Source: Candidatus Gastranaerophilales bacterium (lineage in GTDB: Bacteria > Cyanobacteriota > Vampirovibrionia > Gastranaerophilales > Gastranaerophilaceae). From it: a DNA stretch of 64,000 bases. The notes below the pieces were generated by a model. It was not told the origin of the DNA and searched no databases. It was given only the letters and a program-made list of their open reading frames with translations. The translations under genes were made by a program, and so were the position numbers. The DNA is taken from contig CAKMWI010000003.1 in the NCBI GenBank assembly GCA_928722015.1, positions 62,001 to 126,000 of the forward strand, written 5' to 3'. Positions 1 through 7,952 of this stretch are shown in pieces. How positions within the stretch are numbered: the stretch's first letter is position 1; every line of letters starts with the position of its first letter.

Positions 1-91
1 ATTTTTCTAGTCTAAATCTTAAAAATATTAACAAGTATAAATATTTTTGTAATTATTTATGTTAATATAGAAAATATTCATAGAGGTAAAA

Positions 92-1120
92 ATGATTTTA
101 GTAACAGGTGCTGCAGGATATATTGGTTCACATACGGTTATTTCTTTATTGGAAAACGGGTATGATATTATAGGTTTTGATAATCTGGAACTTGGTCATA
201 TTGAAATTGTTAATAGACTTAGGAATCTGAATTTAAAAGGCAAATTTTTAGATTTTATTCAAGGTGATTTAAAAAATCCTGCTGATATAAAGAAAGTTTT
301 TGAATTTTATCCAGAAATAAAAGGGGTTATTCATTTTGCCGCATATTCGCAAGTTGGAGAATCTGTTATAGACCCTCAAAAATATTATTATAATAATGTT
401 TTTGGAACTTTAAATCTTTTGAAAGTTATGCTTGAACATAATGTAAAGCGTATAGTTTTTTCTTCAACTGCTGCAACTTATGGGGATGCCGAGTATACTC
501 CAATTGACGAAAATCACCCTCAAAAACCTATAAATCCTTACGGAAAAACAAAGTTAATGATTGAAAATATTATGGATGATTATGATACCGCTTACGGGTT
601 AAAATCTGTTAGATTAAGGTATTTTAATGTTGCAGGTGCAGATTCCCTAAAAAGAGTTGGTGAATGGCATGAACCTGAAACTCATTTGATTCCAAATATT
701 TTAAAATCAACATTTTTTAGTGAGAAAATATTCGAAATGTATGGTGATGATTATTCAACAAAAGACGGAACTTGCGTCAGGGATTATATAAATGTAGAAG
801 ATTTAGCAAGAGCACATGTTCTTGCATTAAAATATCTTGAGCAAGGTGGTGTAACAAACTTTTTTAACCTTGGAACTTCTGAGGGAAATAGTGTTAAAGA
901 GGTTTTTGAAAACTGTGAAAAAGTTACTGATAAAAATATTCCGGTAAAAGTTATGCCGCGTAGGGCAGGAGATCCTCCTATTCTTGTAGCTGCCAACACA
1001 AAAGCAAAAGATGTTTTAATGTGGCATCCTGAAAAGGATTTGGAACAAAGTATAAAATCTGCATACTGTTGGGAAGAGGAATTAATAGAACTGAAAAAAG
1101 GAAAAGATAATGTCAAATAA
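92..1120 (+). CDS. galE: UDP-glucose 4-epimerase
   Basis: Extended short-chain dehydrogenase of 342 residues, the usual GalE length, interconverting UDP-glucose and UDP-galactose in the cytoplasm. The Rossmann motif GAAGYIGS lies at residues 6-13. The catalytic set is a Ser in FSST (about 124-127) and Tyr150/Lys154 in NPYGKTK. The ATG follows a GAGGT Shine-Dalgarno at 83-87. The gene overlaps the next one, a GT8 glycosyltransferase, by 11 nt, so it probably supplies UDP-Gal to the glycan made by this operon. Recognition rests on the motifs; substrate range (Glc versus GlcNAc) cannot be read from them. Confidence 0.92.
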   Translation: MILVTGAAGYIGSHTVISLLENGYDIIGFDNLELGHIEIVNRLRNLNLKGKFLDFIQGDLKNPADIKKVFEFYPEIKGVIHFAAYSQVGESVIDPQKYYYNNVFGTLNLLKVMLEHNVKRIVFSSTAATYGDAEYTPIDENHPQKPINPYGKTKLMIENIMDDYDTAYGLKSVRLRYFNVAGADSLKRVGEWHEPETHLIPNILKSTFFSEKIFEMYGDDYSTKDGTCVRDYINVEDLARAHVLALKYLEQGGVTNFFNLGTSEGNSVKEVFENCEKVTDKNIPVKVMPRRAGDPPILVAANTKAKDVLMWHPEKDLEQSIKSAYCWEEELIELKKGKDNVK

Positions 1121-2033
1121 AATTAATGTATGCCTGTCAACAGATAACAATTATAGTAAATATGCAGGTGTTGTAATAGCTTCTGTTTTATCTAATTCAG
1201 TAGATGGTGATTTTAATTTTTATATACTGGATGGTGGAATAAGTGAAGAAAATAAAGCGAAAATTCTATCATTAAAATCCATAAAGAATTGTAATATTAT
1301 TTTTGTACCTATAAATGAAGATTTGTTTAGTATTTATAAACAAATAGGAACTCATTCTTATATATCATTATCAACATATTATAGGTTAAAATTGGCCTCA
1401 TTGCTTTCTGATGTTGATAAAGTTTTATATTTGGATTGTGATGTTATTGTTAACTCTGATATATCTGATTTATTTAATACCTGTATTGAACAGTATTATG
1501 CTGCTGGAGTTATGGATACAGCTATGACTTCAAGCGGTTGGGTTCCTCCGCTGGAAAAAGGTAATTTATATTTTAATGCCGGAGTTTTATTATTTAACTT
1601 AAAAAAAATAAGACAGGATAATATAGAACAAAAATTTGAGGAATATACTCAAAAAGAATTTGAACATATTAGAGTAGGCGACCAGCAGATAATAAATGTA
1701 GTTTGTCAGGGAAATATAAAACAGGTTGAATCTGCATGGAATGTTCAGTCTTCTAATTTTATAAACCGTTCAGATTACACAAGTTCACCAAAAATAGTTC
1801 ACTATGTCGGACGTCAAAAGCCATGGATTTTTGGTTCAATGAATTATTGGAAAAATTTGTATTTTGATATTTTAAAAATTACTCCTTGGAAAATTTCAGA
1901 ACAAGATTCGTTCAGATGGACAAAATTAAATCAAATAGTGTCAATATTTAATTATATAAAATATCGACCTTTGTTTATGTTTCGTCCAAGATTTTATAAG
2001 GCTTTATTTTACACGTATTTAAGGAAAATTTAA
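1110..2033 (+). CDS. GT8-family glycosyltransferase
   Basis: Retaining glycosyltransferase of 307 residues resembling LPS galactosyl/glucosyltransferases and GspA of family GT8. Hallmarks are the N-terminal nucleotide-binding segment (CLSTDNNYSKYAG, residues 8-20), the metal-binding DxD in YLDCDVIV (Asp109, Asp111), the FNAGVLLFNL segment, the GDQQIIN motif and a terminal HYVGRQKPW motif. The start overlaps galE by 11 nt, so UDP-galactose is a likely donor, but that is inference. It is followed by a roughly 120-nt gap and then a LicD-family gene, so the product is probably a surface sugar that LicD later decorates. Confidence 0.87.
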   Translation: MSNKINVCLSTDNNYSKYAGVVIASVLSNSVDGDFNFYILDGGISEENKAKILSLKSIKNCNIIFVPINEDLFSIYKQIGTHSYISLSTYYRLKLASLLSDVDKVLYLDCDVIVNSDISDLFNTCIEQYYAAGVMDTAMTSSGWVPPLEKGNLYFNAGVLLFNLKKIRQDNIEQKFEEYTQKEFEHIRVGDQQIINVVCQGNIKQVESAWNVQSSNFINRSDYTSSPKIVHYVGRQKPWIFGSMNYWKNLYFDILKITPWKISEQDSFRWTKLNQIVSIFNYIKYRPLFMFRPRFYKALFYTYLRKI

Positions 2034-2153
2034 AGATTTATTTTACTTTATTTATGCATAAAACAATAATGTTTACTTTTAAGGTTCATTGTTGTACCAT
2101 TTATTATAAAATGTAATAAAATAATAAAGATTTATTCAAGTTAGGAAGTTCTT

Positions 2154-3101
2154 TTGGTTAAAAATATATTAGATAAAATTTTTTCAATTGATACAAAGTC
2201 GTCAGGGTTTATTGTTATCAATATTTTAGGATTACGGATAAGACACCGTAAATCAAATGTAAAAAAATATAGTGAACAATTTTTAAAGTTGGATTGTCCT
2301 ATTACAGAAATACCACCTGCAAAAGGTACTTTACGTAAGATACAGCTGGCAAATTTAAAAATGATACAAATTTTTGACAAGTTATGTAAAGAAAATAACC
2401 TTTCATATTTTTTAGATTTTGGAAATTTATTGGGTGCTGTTCGTCATAAAGGTTTTATCCCTTGGGATGACGATGTTGATTTGGGAATGATGAGAGATGA
2501 TTATGAAAGATTTATCAATCTATTTAAAGACGGAATACCGGGGTATGATGATATTTATTTATCTTTTAATAATAACGGTAAGGATAAATGTTTTTTAAAA
2601 ATTTTACATAAAAAATTGCCTAATATAGCAGTTGATGTTTTTCCCTATGATTTTTATTATAAAAAGACTGATTCTCAGGAAAAATTAGAACTTACTAAGA
2701 AAATAAGAAAGATTATATCAAGAAAATTATACAAGTTTCTGTATCCGTTCTTTATAAAACGACCGGATAAAATGCGTTTACGTTTTGCAAAAATTAGAGA
2801 TAATGAAATATTGAATAAGCACATTGTTGATAAGAGTATTGAACCTTCTATCTTTTTTGGTATAGATTACCCTCATCGATATGAAAATTATTTTTTTGAT
2901 TATAATAAAATTTTGCCATTAGGTAGTATTAAATTCGAAGGTCTTAGTTTTCCTTGTCCAAATGACACAGATTTTGTGTTAAGGCAAAATTTCGGAGACT
3001 ATATGACTCTTCCTGATGAATGTTATCCAAGACATAATAATTTTGAATTTTTTGAAAATGAAAAAGAATTAAATGAATTTATAGGTGAGAATAATGGATA
3101 A
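2154..3101 (+). CDS. LicD-family phosphotransferase (first copy)
   Basis: LicD/FKTN-type nucleotidyltransferase-fold protein of 315 residues. The family transfers phosphocholine or related phospho-alcohols from a CDP-linked donor to a surface sugar. The core motif is LGAVRHKGFIPWDDDVD (residues 93-109), with metal-binding Asp105-107 and Asp109. The start is TTG, supported by an AGGAAG ribosome site 6-8 nt upstream. The first 33 residues carry an IFSI...NILGLRIR module that also occurs in three other enzymes of this window. The end overlaps the following aminotransferase by 8 nt. With the downstream aminotransferase and cytidylyltransferase it looks like the transfer step of a three-gene headgroup pathway. 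Confidence 0.85.
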   Translation: MVKNILDKIFSIDTKSSGFIVINILGLRIRHRKSNVKKYSEQFLKLDCPITEIPPAKGTLRKIQLANLKMIQIFDKLCKENNLSYFLDFGNLLGAVRHKGFIPWDDDVDLGMMRDDYERFINLFKDGIPGYDDIYLSFNNNGKDKCFLKILHKKLPNIAVDVFPYDFYYKKTDSQEKLELTKKIRKIISRKLYKFLYPFFIKRPDKMRLRFAKIRDNEILNKHIVDKSIEPSIFFGIDYPHRYENYFFDYNKILPLGSIKFEGLSFPCPNDTDFVLRQNFGDYMTLPDECYPRHNNFEFFENEKELNEFIGENNG

Positions 3102-4182
3102 AAATTTGTTAATGGTTTTGGGACCAACAGAGATAGAAGAAGATGTATTACAAGCAGGAGCAAAAGCTCAGGTCTATATGAGAACTTCTGATTATTCTCA
3201 AAGACTTGAGAAAATTTTTAGAAATTTGCAATACGTTTTTCAAACAAAAAATCCTGTTGTATTTTTTGCTTCATCCGGAACAGGAGCTATGGAAGCCGCA
3301 GTAACAAATGTTTTATCGCGTGGTGATACTGCATTATATATAAACGGAGGTTCATTTGGAGACAGGTGGGGGAAGATTTGTCGGTGTCATGGTGTAAAAA
3401 CTATTGAAGTAAAAGTTAATTTTGGGGATAGTGTAAATCCTGAGATTATTGAAAAAGAACTTGATAAAAATAAGAATATTAAAGCTGTCTTTGCTACATT
3501 AGATGAAACTTCTTCGGGTGCATTAACAGATATTAAAGCTCTTGGTGAAATTATTAAAAATTTTCCCGAAACGATTTTTGTCGTTGATTGTGTTTCAGGT
3601 TTAGTTGTAGAAGAAATGAAAACAGATGATTGGGGAGTTGATGTAGCTGTATCAAGTTCTCAAAAAGCAATGGCAATTCCTCCCGGATTGGGGTTTATGA
3701 GTATTAGTGAAAAAGCTTTAAATTTTGCAAAAGAATCAGATTTGAGGTCTTTTTATTTTGACATTTTTGATCACATAAACAACTGGAAAAGAAATCAAAC
3801 ACCGTTTACTCCTGCTGTTAGTTTACTTTTTCAGCTGGAGAAGCGACTTGAAAAAATACAAAAAGAAGGGTTGGACAAATACAGACAAAGATATTTTGCT
3901 CTTACAAAGAGAATTAGAGACGGACTTTTAGAATTTGGATTTGTTCCTGTAGCTAAATATCCTGCAAATTGTGTAACCGGTGTTTTTACAGAAAAATATG
4001 ACGCTTCTGAAATTGTAAGGATTATGCGCGAAAAATATAATATAGAAATAGCACCTTCAGGGGGCGATTTGAAAACGAAATTATTTAGGGTCGGCAATTT
4101 TGGTAATATTACGGAGTCTGATATAGATAGATTTTTATTTGCAATGAAGGAAACTTTGAAGGAGTTGAATAATGATAGGTAA
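3094..4182 (+). CDS. Class V aminotransferase (PhnW/serine-pyruvate type)
   Basis: PLP-dependent fold-type I aminotransferase of 362 residues. Visible elements are GPTEIEEDV at the N terminus, the phosphate-binding SSGTGAMEAA segment, VVDCVSG with the cofactor-contacting Asp (about 165), and SSQKAMAIPPGLGF with the Schiff-base Lys (about 191). An upstream GTG at 3085 is in frame, but ATG 3094 is preferred because AGGTGAG (3083-3089) sits just upstream. The family includes 2-aminoethylphosphonate and serine-glyoxylate/pyruvate transaminases. It lies between LicD and a CDP-type cytidylyltransferase, so it may form the amine of an amino-alcohol or aminophosphonate headgroup. The substrate is not determined by the sequence. 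Confidence 0.8.
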   Translation: MDKNLLMVLGPTEIEEDVLQAGAKAQVYMRTSDYSQRLEKIFRNLQYVFQTKNPVVFFASSGTGAMEAAVTNVLSRGDTALYINGGSFGDRWGKICRCHGVKTIEVKVNFGDSVNPEIIEKELDKNKNIKAVFATLDETSSGALTDIKALGEIIKNFPETIFVVDCVSGLVVEEMKTDDWGVDVAVSSSQKAMAIPPGLGFMSISEKALNFAKESDLRSFYFDIFDHINNWKRNQTPFTPAVSLLFQLEKRLEKIQKEGLDKYRQRYFALTKRIRDGLLEFGFVPVAKYPANCVTGVFTEKYDASEIVRIMREKYNIEIAPSGGDLKTKLFRVGNFGNITESDIDRFLFAMKETLKELNNDR

Positions 4183-4633
4183 TAAAACAGTTGTTTATAC
4201 TTCAGGAACTTTTGATATGTTGCATTTTAATCATTTAAAAATGATTGAATATGCAAGAGCTCTTGGAGATATTTTGATTGTTGGCGTAAATACGGATGAA
4301 CTTGTTGCATCTTATAAATCGCAACCGATAATTCCTTTTGAAGAAAGAATTGCTCTTATGAAAGCTATCAAAGGTCCTGATATAGTTATTCCTCAAAAAT
4401 CACTTGATCATACCGATAAAGTTGATAAACTCCATTTTGATATTTTTGTTGTCGGAGACGATTGGGCCGGCAAGTACGATTACTTAAAAAAACAGGGAGT
4501 TGATGTTGTTTATTTTCCTTATGGTGATGGTGTAAGTTCAACAAATTTAAAGAAGAAAATTTATAATAATTACAAAAAACTGCAACAAAAGGTAGATAAT
4601 CATTTGCCGGCAGATATTGAAATAAGAAAATAA
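4172..4633 (+). CDS. TagD-like cytidylyltransferase
   Basis: Nucleotidyltransferase of 153 residues in the glycerol-3-phosphate/phosphoethanolamine cytidylyltransferase family. It would activate a phosphorylated small alcohol with CTP. Seen: SGTFDMLHFNH (residues 11-21), which is the HxGH motif but with Asn in place of Gly; GVNTDE; PFEERIALM; and near the end the GVSSTNLKKKI signature. It overlaps the aminotransferase by 11 nt, so the two are translationally coupled. The likely role is making a CDP-linked donor for the LicD protein two genes upstream. The exact substrate (glycerol-3-P, phosphoethanolamine or an aminophosphonate) is open. Confidence 0.82.
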   Translation: MIGNKTVVYTSGTFDMLHFNHLKMIEYARALGDILIVGVNTDELVASYKSQPIIPFEERIALMKAIKGPDIVIPQKSLDHTDKVDKLHFDIFVVGDDWAGKYDYLKKQGVDVVYFPYGDGVSSTNLKKKIYNNYKKLQQKVDNHLPADIEIRK

Positions 4634-4644
4634 TAAAATATTTA

Positions 4645-6213
4645 TTAAATTTTGCTTTTCTTAAATAAGAATAACAAAGGAATAAGCATAAAGCACATCA
4701 ATCCAAAAATTCGGAAAGAATCCATAAATGCCCATAGATTAGATTGTTTTAGTAGCGTTCCGTATTGTGAATACTGAGCCATATAATTTGCAACAGAAAT
4801 GTGAGTGTACTGTGATAAGGCTGCTGTTGTTGATTGTACTCTTTCTACAAATGCCGGATTTAAATCGTTTAGTTTACCAACCATCATATATTGGTGAATT
4901 TGAGCAAATCTTGTAAGCATTGTTGCAACTAAAGATGTTCCGACAGCACTTCCTATGTTTTTTAAAAGATTCTGTAAACCACTGGCGTTTGTCATCTGGT
5001 GATTCGCGATTGTTTCCATTGATAAATTTATAATAGGAACCATTGACAGACCCATACCTAATCCCATTATATAATTAGGAATCATAATATTCATACTTGC
5101 AATCTGTAAATTCAAAAATCCGAATACTAATCCTGCTGAACCTAATAATGTTAATCCAATACAAACTAAAATTCGTTTATCAACTTTATCTGCAATCAAT
5201 GCACATATTATCATTGCGGTCATACTTCCCAAACCTCTTGGCATCATAGAAAAACCGCTTAAAAATGCCGTATATCCCATCATACTCTGTAAAAATTGAG
5301 GCAAAATAGCTAATGAAGCATAAAGTACGGCTTGCATTATAACTTGAATAATTGTTCCAATAATAAAGTTTCTATCCTTAAATACAGATAAATCAACAAG
5401 GGTATCTTTTCTGACTATTTGAGAAGTAAAGAAACAAATACCTGCAGTGCAAGATATTCCAAAAATCCAGCATATCCATGTTGCATTGAACCAATCGGCA
5501 TTATTACCTTTATCAAAAAATACTTGTAAGCATAATAGCCATATTGTTAGAAAGAAAAATCCTAAACCATCCATTTTTACGTCTTTTTGACGTTGTGAAT
5601 ATGGAGGGTTAAATAACATTTTTTTAGATAATATTGCGGCCAGACAACCAAAAGGAACATTTATAAAGAAAATCCAAGGCCAAGACCAATTATCGGTAAT
5701 CCAGCCGCCTAAAACAGGACCAACAATAGGTGCTATAATAACACCCATTCCGAAAACAGCCATTGCCGTCCCTCTTTTTTCTTTTGGAAAACTTTCCATC
5801 ATGAGAGCTTGTGATATCGGAACAATTCCTCCACCACCTGCACCTTGTAATATTCTGAAAATTACCATTTCTCCCAGATTTTTTGCCATACCGCAAAGCA
5901 TTGAGGCTATAGTAAATAATAATATACTAATAATGAAGAAATTCTTTCTACCAAAAAATTTACTAAAAAAATCAACAGAGGGAATAATAATACCACTTGC
6001 AATTAAATAACTTGTTAAAATCCACATACTCTCATCTCTTGTTGCTGAAAAACTTCCAGCCATGTGAGGTAGTGCTACATTTGCAATTGTACCGTCAATT
6101 ACATATATAAAAACTGCTAATAACGTTGGCACTGCTGAAATCCAAGGATTTTTTGGTAAATATTTTTCGTCATCGTCAGCCAGTGCAAGATTTTCTTTTA
6201 TTTCTTCTGACAT
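4645..6213 (-). CDS. emrB: MFS multidrug exporter, DHA2 (EmrB/QacA) family
   Basis: Inner-membrane drug:proton antiporter of 522 residues, the right length for the 14-helix DHA2 family. The N terminus begins near PWISAVPTLLAVFIYVID, and the motif C region GMGVIIAPIVGPVLGGWI and the following WSWPWIFFINVPFG are characteristic. It is the last gene of a leftward marR-emrA-emrB unit, separated from emrA by 129 nt containing a long inverted repeat. With EmrA and the divergent TolC-like channel it would form a tripartite pump across both membranes. It ends 11 nt from the end of the convergent cytidylyltransferase gene. Confidence 0.9.
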   Translation of the reverse strand: MSEEIKENLALADDDEKYLPKNPWISAVPTLLAVFIYVIDGTIANVALPHMAGSFSATRDESMWILTSYLIASGIIIPSVDFFSKFFGRKNFFIISILLFTIASMLCGMAKNLGEMVIFRILQGAGGGGIVPISQALMMESFPKEKRGTAMAVFGMGVIIAPIVGPVLGGWITDNWSWPWIFFINVPFGCLAAILSKKMLFNPPYSQRQKDVKMDGLGFFFLTIWLLCLQVFFDKGNNADWFNATWICWIFGISCTAGICFFTSQIVRKDTLVDLSVFKDRNFIIGTIIQVIMQAVLYASLAILPQFLQSMMGYTAFLSGFSMMPRGLGSMTAMIICALIADKVDKRILVCIGLTLLGSAGLVFGFLNLQIASMNIMIPNYIMGLGMGLSMVPIINLSMETIANHQMTNASGLQNLLKNIGSAVGTSLVATMLTRFAQIHQYMMVGKLNDLNPAFVERVQSTTAALSQYTHISVANYMAQYSQYGTLLKQSNLWAFMDSFRIFGLMCFMLIPLLFLFKKSKI

Positions 6214-6251
6214 GTTCCCTCTTTATGTTATTTTATAAATAAATATAAAAG

Positions 6252-6323
6252 GGCACTAAGAAAATATTTTTACAAGACAATTTTATTATATGTGTTTATT
6301 AAATTTGTCAAATTCTTAGTGCC
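6252..6323. repeat. Long inverted repeat between emrA and emrB
   Basis: A perfect 11-bp pair, GGCACTAAGAA (6252-6262) and TTCTTAGTGCC (6313-6323), brackets a second near-perfect arm pair, GACAATTTT (6276-6284) with AAATTTGTC (6301-6309). In the emrA-emrB transcript this would fold into one long stem-loop. It has no U-run on either side, so it is more likely an intercistronic processing or stability element, or a tiny miniature element, than a plain terminator. Confidence 0.7.
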
Positions 6324-6342
6324 ACGGATCTTTTATGAGTGT

Positions 6343-7353
6343 TTATTTTTTTACTCTTACCTTTGGTACTACAGACATTCCCGGTACAATATTATATTGA
6401 TCAGGATCTATTTTTTCTGTGAATACAATTTTTACAGGTATTCTTTGAACAATTTTTACGAAAGAACCAACTGCATTTTCAGGAGGGAATAAACTTGATT
6501 TGGCTCCTGAAGCTCTTTGTATACTGTCAATTTTACCTTTAAAAATTTTATTAGGGTAAGTATCTACTTTGATATCTACCTCTTGACCGGGTTTCATGTG
6601 TCTAAGTTGATTTTCTTTAAAGTTTGCAACAACCCATACATCTTCAGGAACAAGAGTAAATAAAGGAGAACCTGCAGAAACCCACATACCTTTTTCTACT
6701 CTGCGTGAAGAAACTGTTCCTGATTGTGGTGCATAGATTTTTGTATAAGATAAATCTAAAGCTGCTTTATCTTTTGAAGCTTTAGCAGATCTTAAATTAG
6801 CATCAGCAACGGTTGTTCCGTTTTTATCAGAGAACAAGGCTTGTTTTGCTTGTGTTAAACCCGCTTTTGCATCATCATATTTTACTTGAGCAGCATCTAA
6901 TGTTTGTTTTGAAACAGCTCCTTGTTCATATAAATTTGTATAACGGTCTAAGTCTTTCTTGGCTAGAGCAATTGCGGAATCTGCTGCTTTTAAATTAGCT
7001 TTTGCATTTGCTTGGTCTAATTTTATTTTTTCATACATAGAGTCGGCTTGTTCAAGTCGTATTTTATAATCTTCAGCATCTATAACTGCAACTAAATCTC
7101 CAGCTTTGACATGTTGGTTATCTGTTACATAAACCTCTTCTATTTGCCCTGAAACTCTTGGTGAAACATTTACGGTTGTTGTTTCTACATAAGCATCATC
7201 AGTTGATTGGTATTTCATTTCATTGTGTATGTAAAAACCTGTAAGTACTGCCACTACTGCAATAACAATACCTGCAACTGTTCTTTTTACACCCTTTGGC
7301 GGATTTTTACTCTCTTGAGTTTGCTCTTGCTCATTTTGAACTTTTTCTTCCAT
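6343..7353 (-). CDS. emrA: HlyD-family efflux adaptor
   Basis: Periplasmic membrane-fusion protein of 336 residues. After a charged N terminus there is one transmembrane anchor (about residues 25-44, GIVIAVVAVLTGFYI), then the lipoyl/barrel-sandwich half (VSPRVSGQIEEVYV), an alpha-helical hairpin rich in Ala/Lys/Asp, the second lipoyl half (YAPQSGTVSSRRVEKG) and a beta-barrel domain. These are the features of EmrA/HlyD adaptors that couple an inner-membrane pump to TolC. It is cotranscribed with marR upstream (18-nt gap) and emrB downstream. Confidence 0.9.
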   Translation of the reverse strand: MEEKVQNEQEQTQESKNPPKGVKRTVAGIVIAVVAVLTGFYIHNEMKYQSTDDAYVETTTVNVSPRVSGQIEEVYVTDNQHVKAGDLVAVIDAEDYKIRLEQADSMYEKIKLDQANAKANLKAADSAIALAKKDLDRYTNLYEQGAVSKQTLDAAQVKYDDAKAGLTQAKQALFSDKNGTTVADANLRSAKASKDKAALDLSYTKIYAPQSGTVSSRRVEKGMWVSAGSPLFTLVPEDVWVVANFKENQLRHMKPGQEVDIKVDTYPNKIFKGKIDSIQRASGAKSSLFPPENAVGSFVKIVQRIPVKIVFTEKIDPDQYNIVPGMSVVPKVRVKK

Positions 7354-7371
7354 ATTTTATAACCTCTTATT

Positions 7372-7833
7372 TTATATATTCATTTCTACTTCTTTTTCTA
7401 AACAATTTCTAAATTTTTCCAGTGATTTTAATAATTCTTTTTTATCATTATCAGAAAAAATTTTAGGAAGTTTATCTATATATTCTCTTAATTGATCAGA
7501 AACCTGTTTGGTAATGGCAATACCTTCTTCTGTCATGGTCATTTTTCTTACAAGTCTGTTATTTTTTGTATCTGCATAACGAGTAATATAACCTTTTTTT
7601 TCTAAAGAATTTAGTATTCTTCCTGTATTTGCTCTATCCTTTAATATAATTTTTGCAAGTTCTCTTTGGCATATACCGCCATGAACCATAATTACATCCA
7701 GAGCAACAAATTCATCCATTGTAATCGGTGTATCTAAATTTTGAAAAATTTGATAACCAAGATATCTGCAATATTTTGCAGTTTGTTCTAATTTATAATA
7801 TATAGATTCTATATAGTGTTCACATTTATACAT
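7372..7833 (-). CDS. MarR-family transcriptional regulator
   Basis: Winged-helix repressor of 153 residues. The recognition region GGICQRELAKIILKDRANTGRILNSLEKKG is split here as GGICQRELAKIILKD followed by RANTGRILNSLEKKGY, and the wing follows (RYADTKNNRLVRKMTMTEEG). It heads the leftward efflux operon and faces a divergent tolC-like gene. A palindrome in the shared promoter region (7875-7890) is the likely operator, so the expected role is ligand-responsive repression of both transcription units. No clear Shine-Dalgarno precedes the ATG. Confidence 0.88.
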   Translation of the reverse strand: MYKCEHYIESIYYKLEQTAKYCRYLGYQIFQNLDTPITMDEFVALDVIMVHGGICQRELAKIILKDRANTGRILNSLEKKGYITRYADTKNNRLVRKMTMTEEGIAITKQVSDQLREYIDKLPKIFSDNDKKELLKSLEKFRNCLEKEVEMNI

Positions 7834-7874
7834 AAATTTATATAAATATTTTTCTCTTTGTTGTAAAAATAATG

Positions 7875-7890
7875 TGTTGCATTTGCAACA
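7875..7890. promoter_or_regulatory. Probable MarR operator
   Basis: Perfect inverted repeat TGTTGCA-TT-TGCAACA in the intergenic region between the divergent marR and tolC-like genes. It overlaps the -35 region of the rightward promoter whose -10 is at 7911-7916. MarR-family dimers typically bind such short TTGC...GCAA palindromes in their own promoter, so autoregulation plus control of the channel gene is the natural reading. Binding itself is inferred. Confidence 0.65.
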
Positions 7891-7907
7891 ATATTATGTT
7901 ATCATAC

Positions 7908-7916
7908 TGATATAGA
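7908..7916 (+). promoter_or_regulatory. Extended -10 promoter of the tolC-like gene
   Basis: TGA-TATAGA is an extended -10 element located 36 nt upstream of the TTG start at 7953. Its upstream contact region is covered by the palindrome at 7875-7890, consistent with repression by the adjacent MarR protein. No good -35 hexamer is visible. Confidence 0.5.
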
Positions 7917-7952
7917 AAATGCAAGTAATTAATTTTAAGAGGATATAAGACA

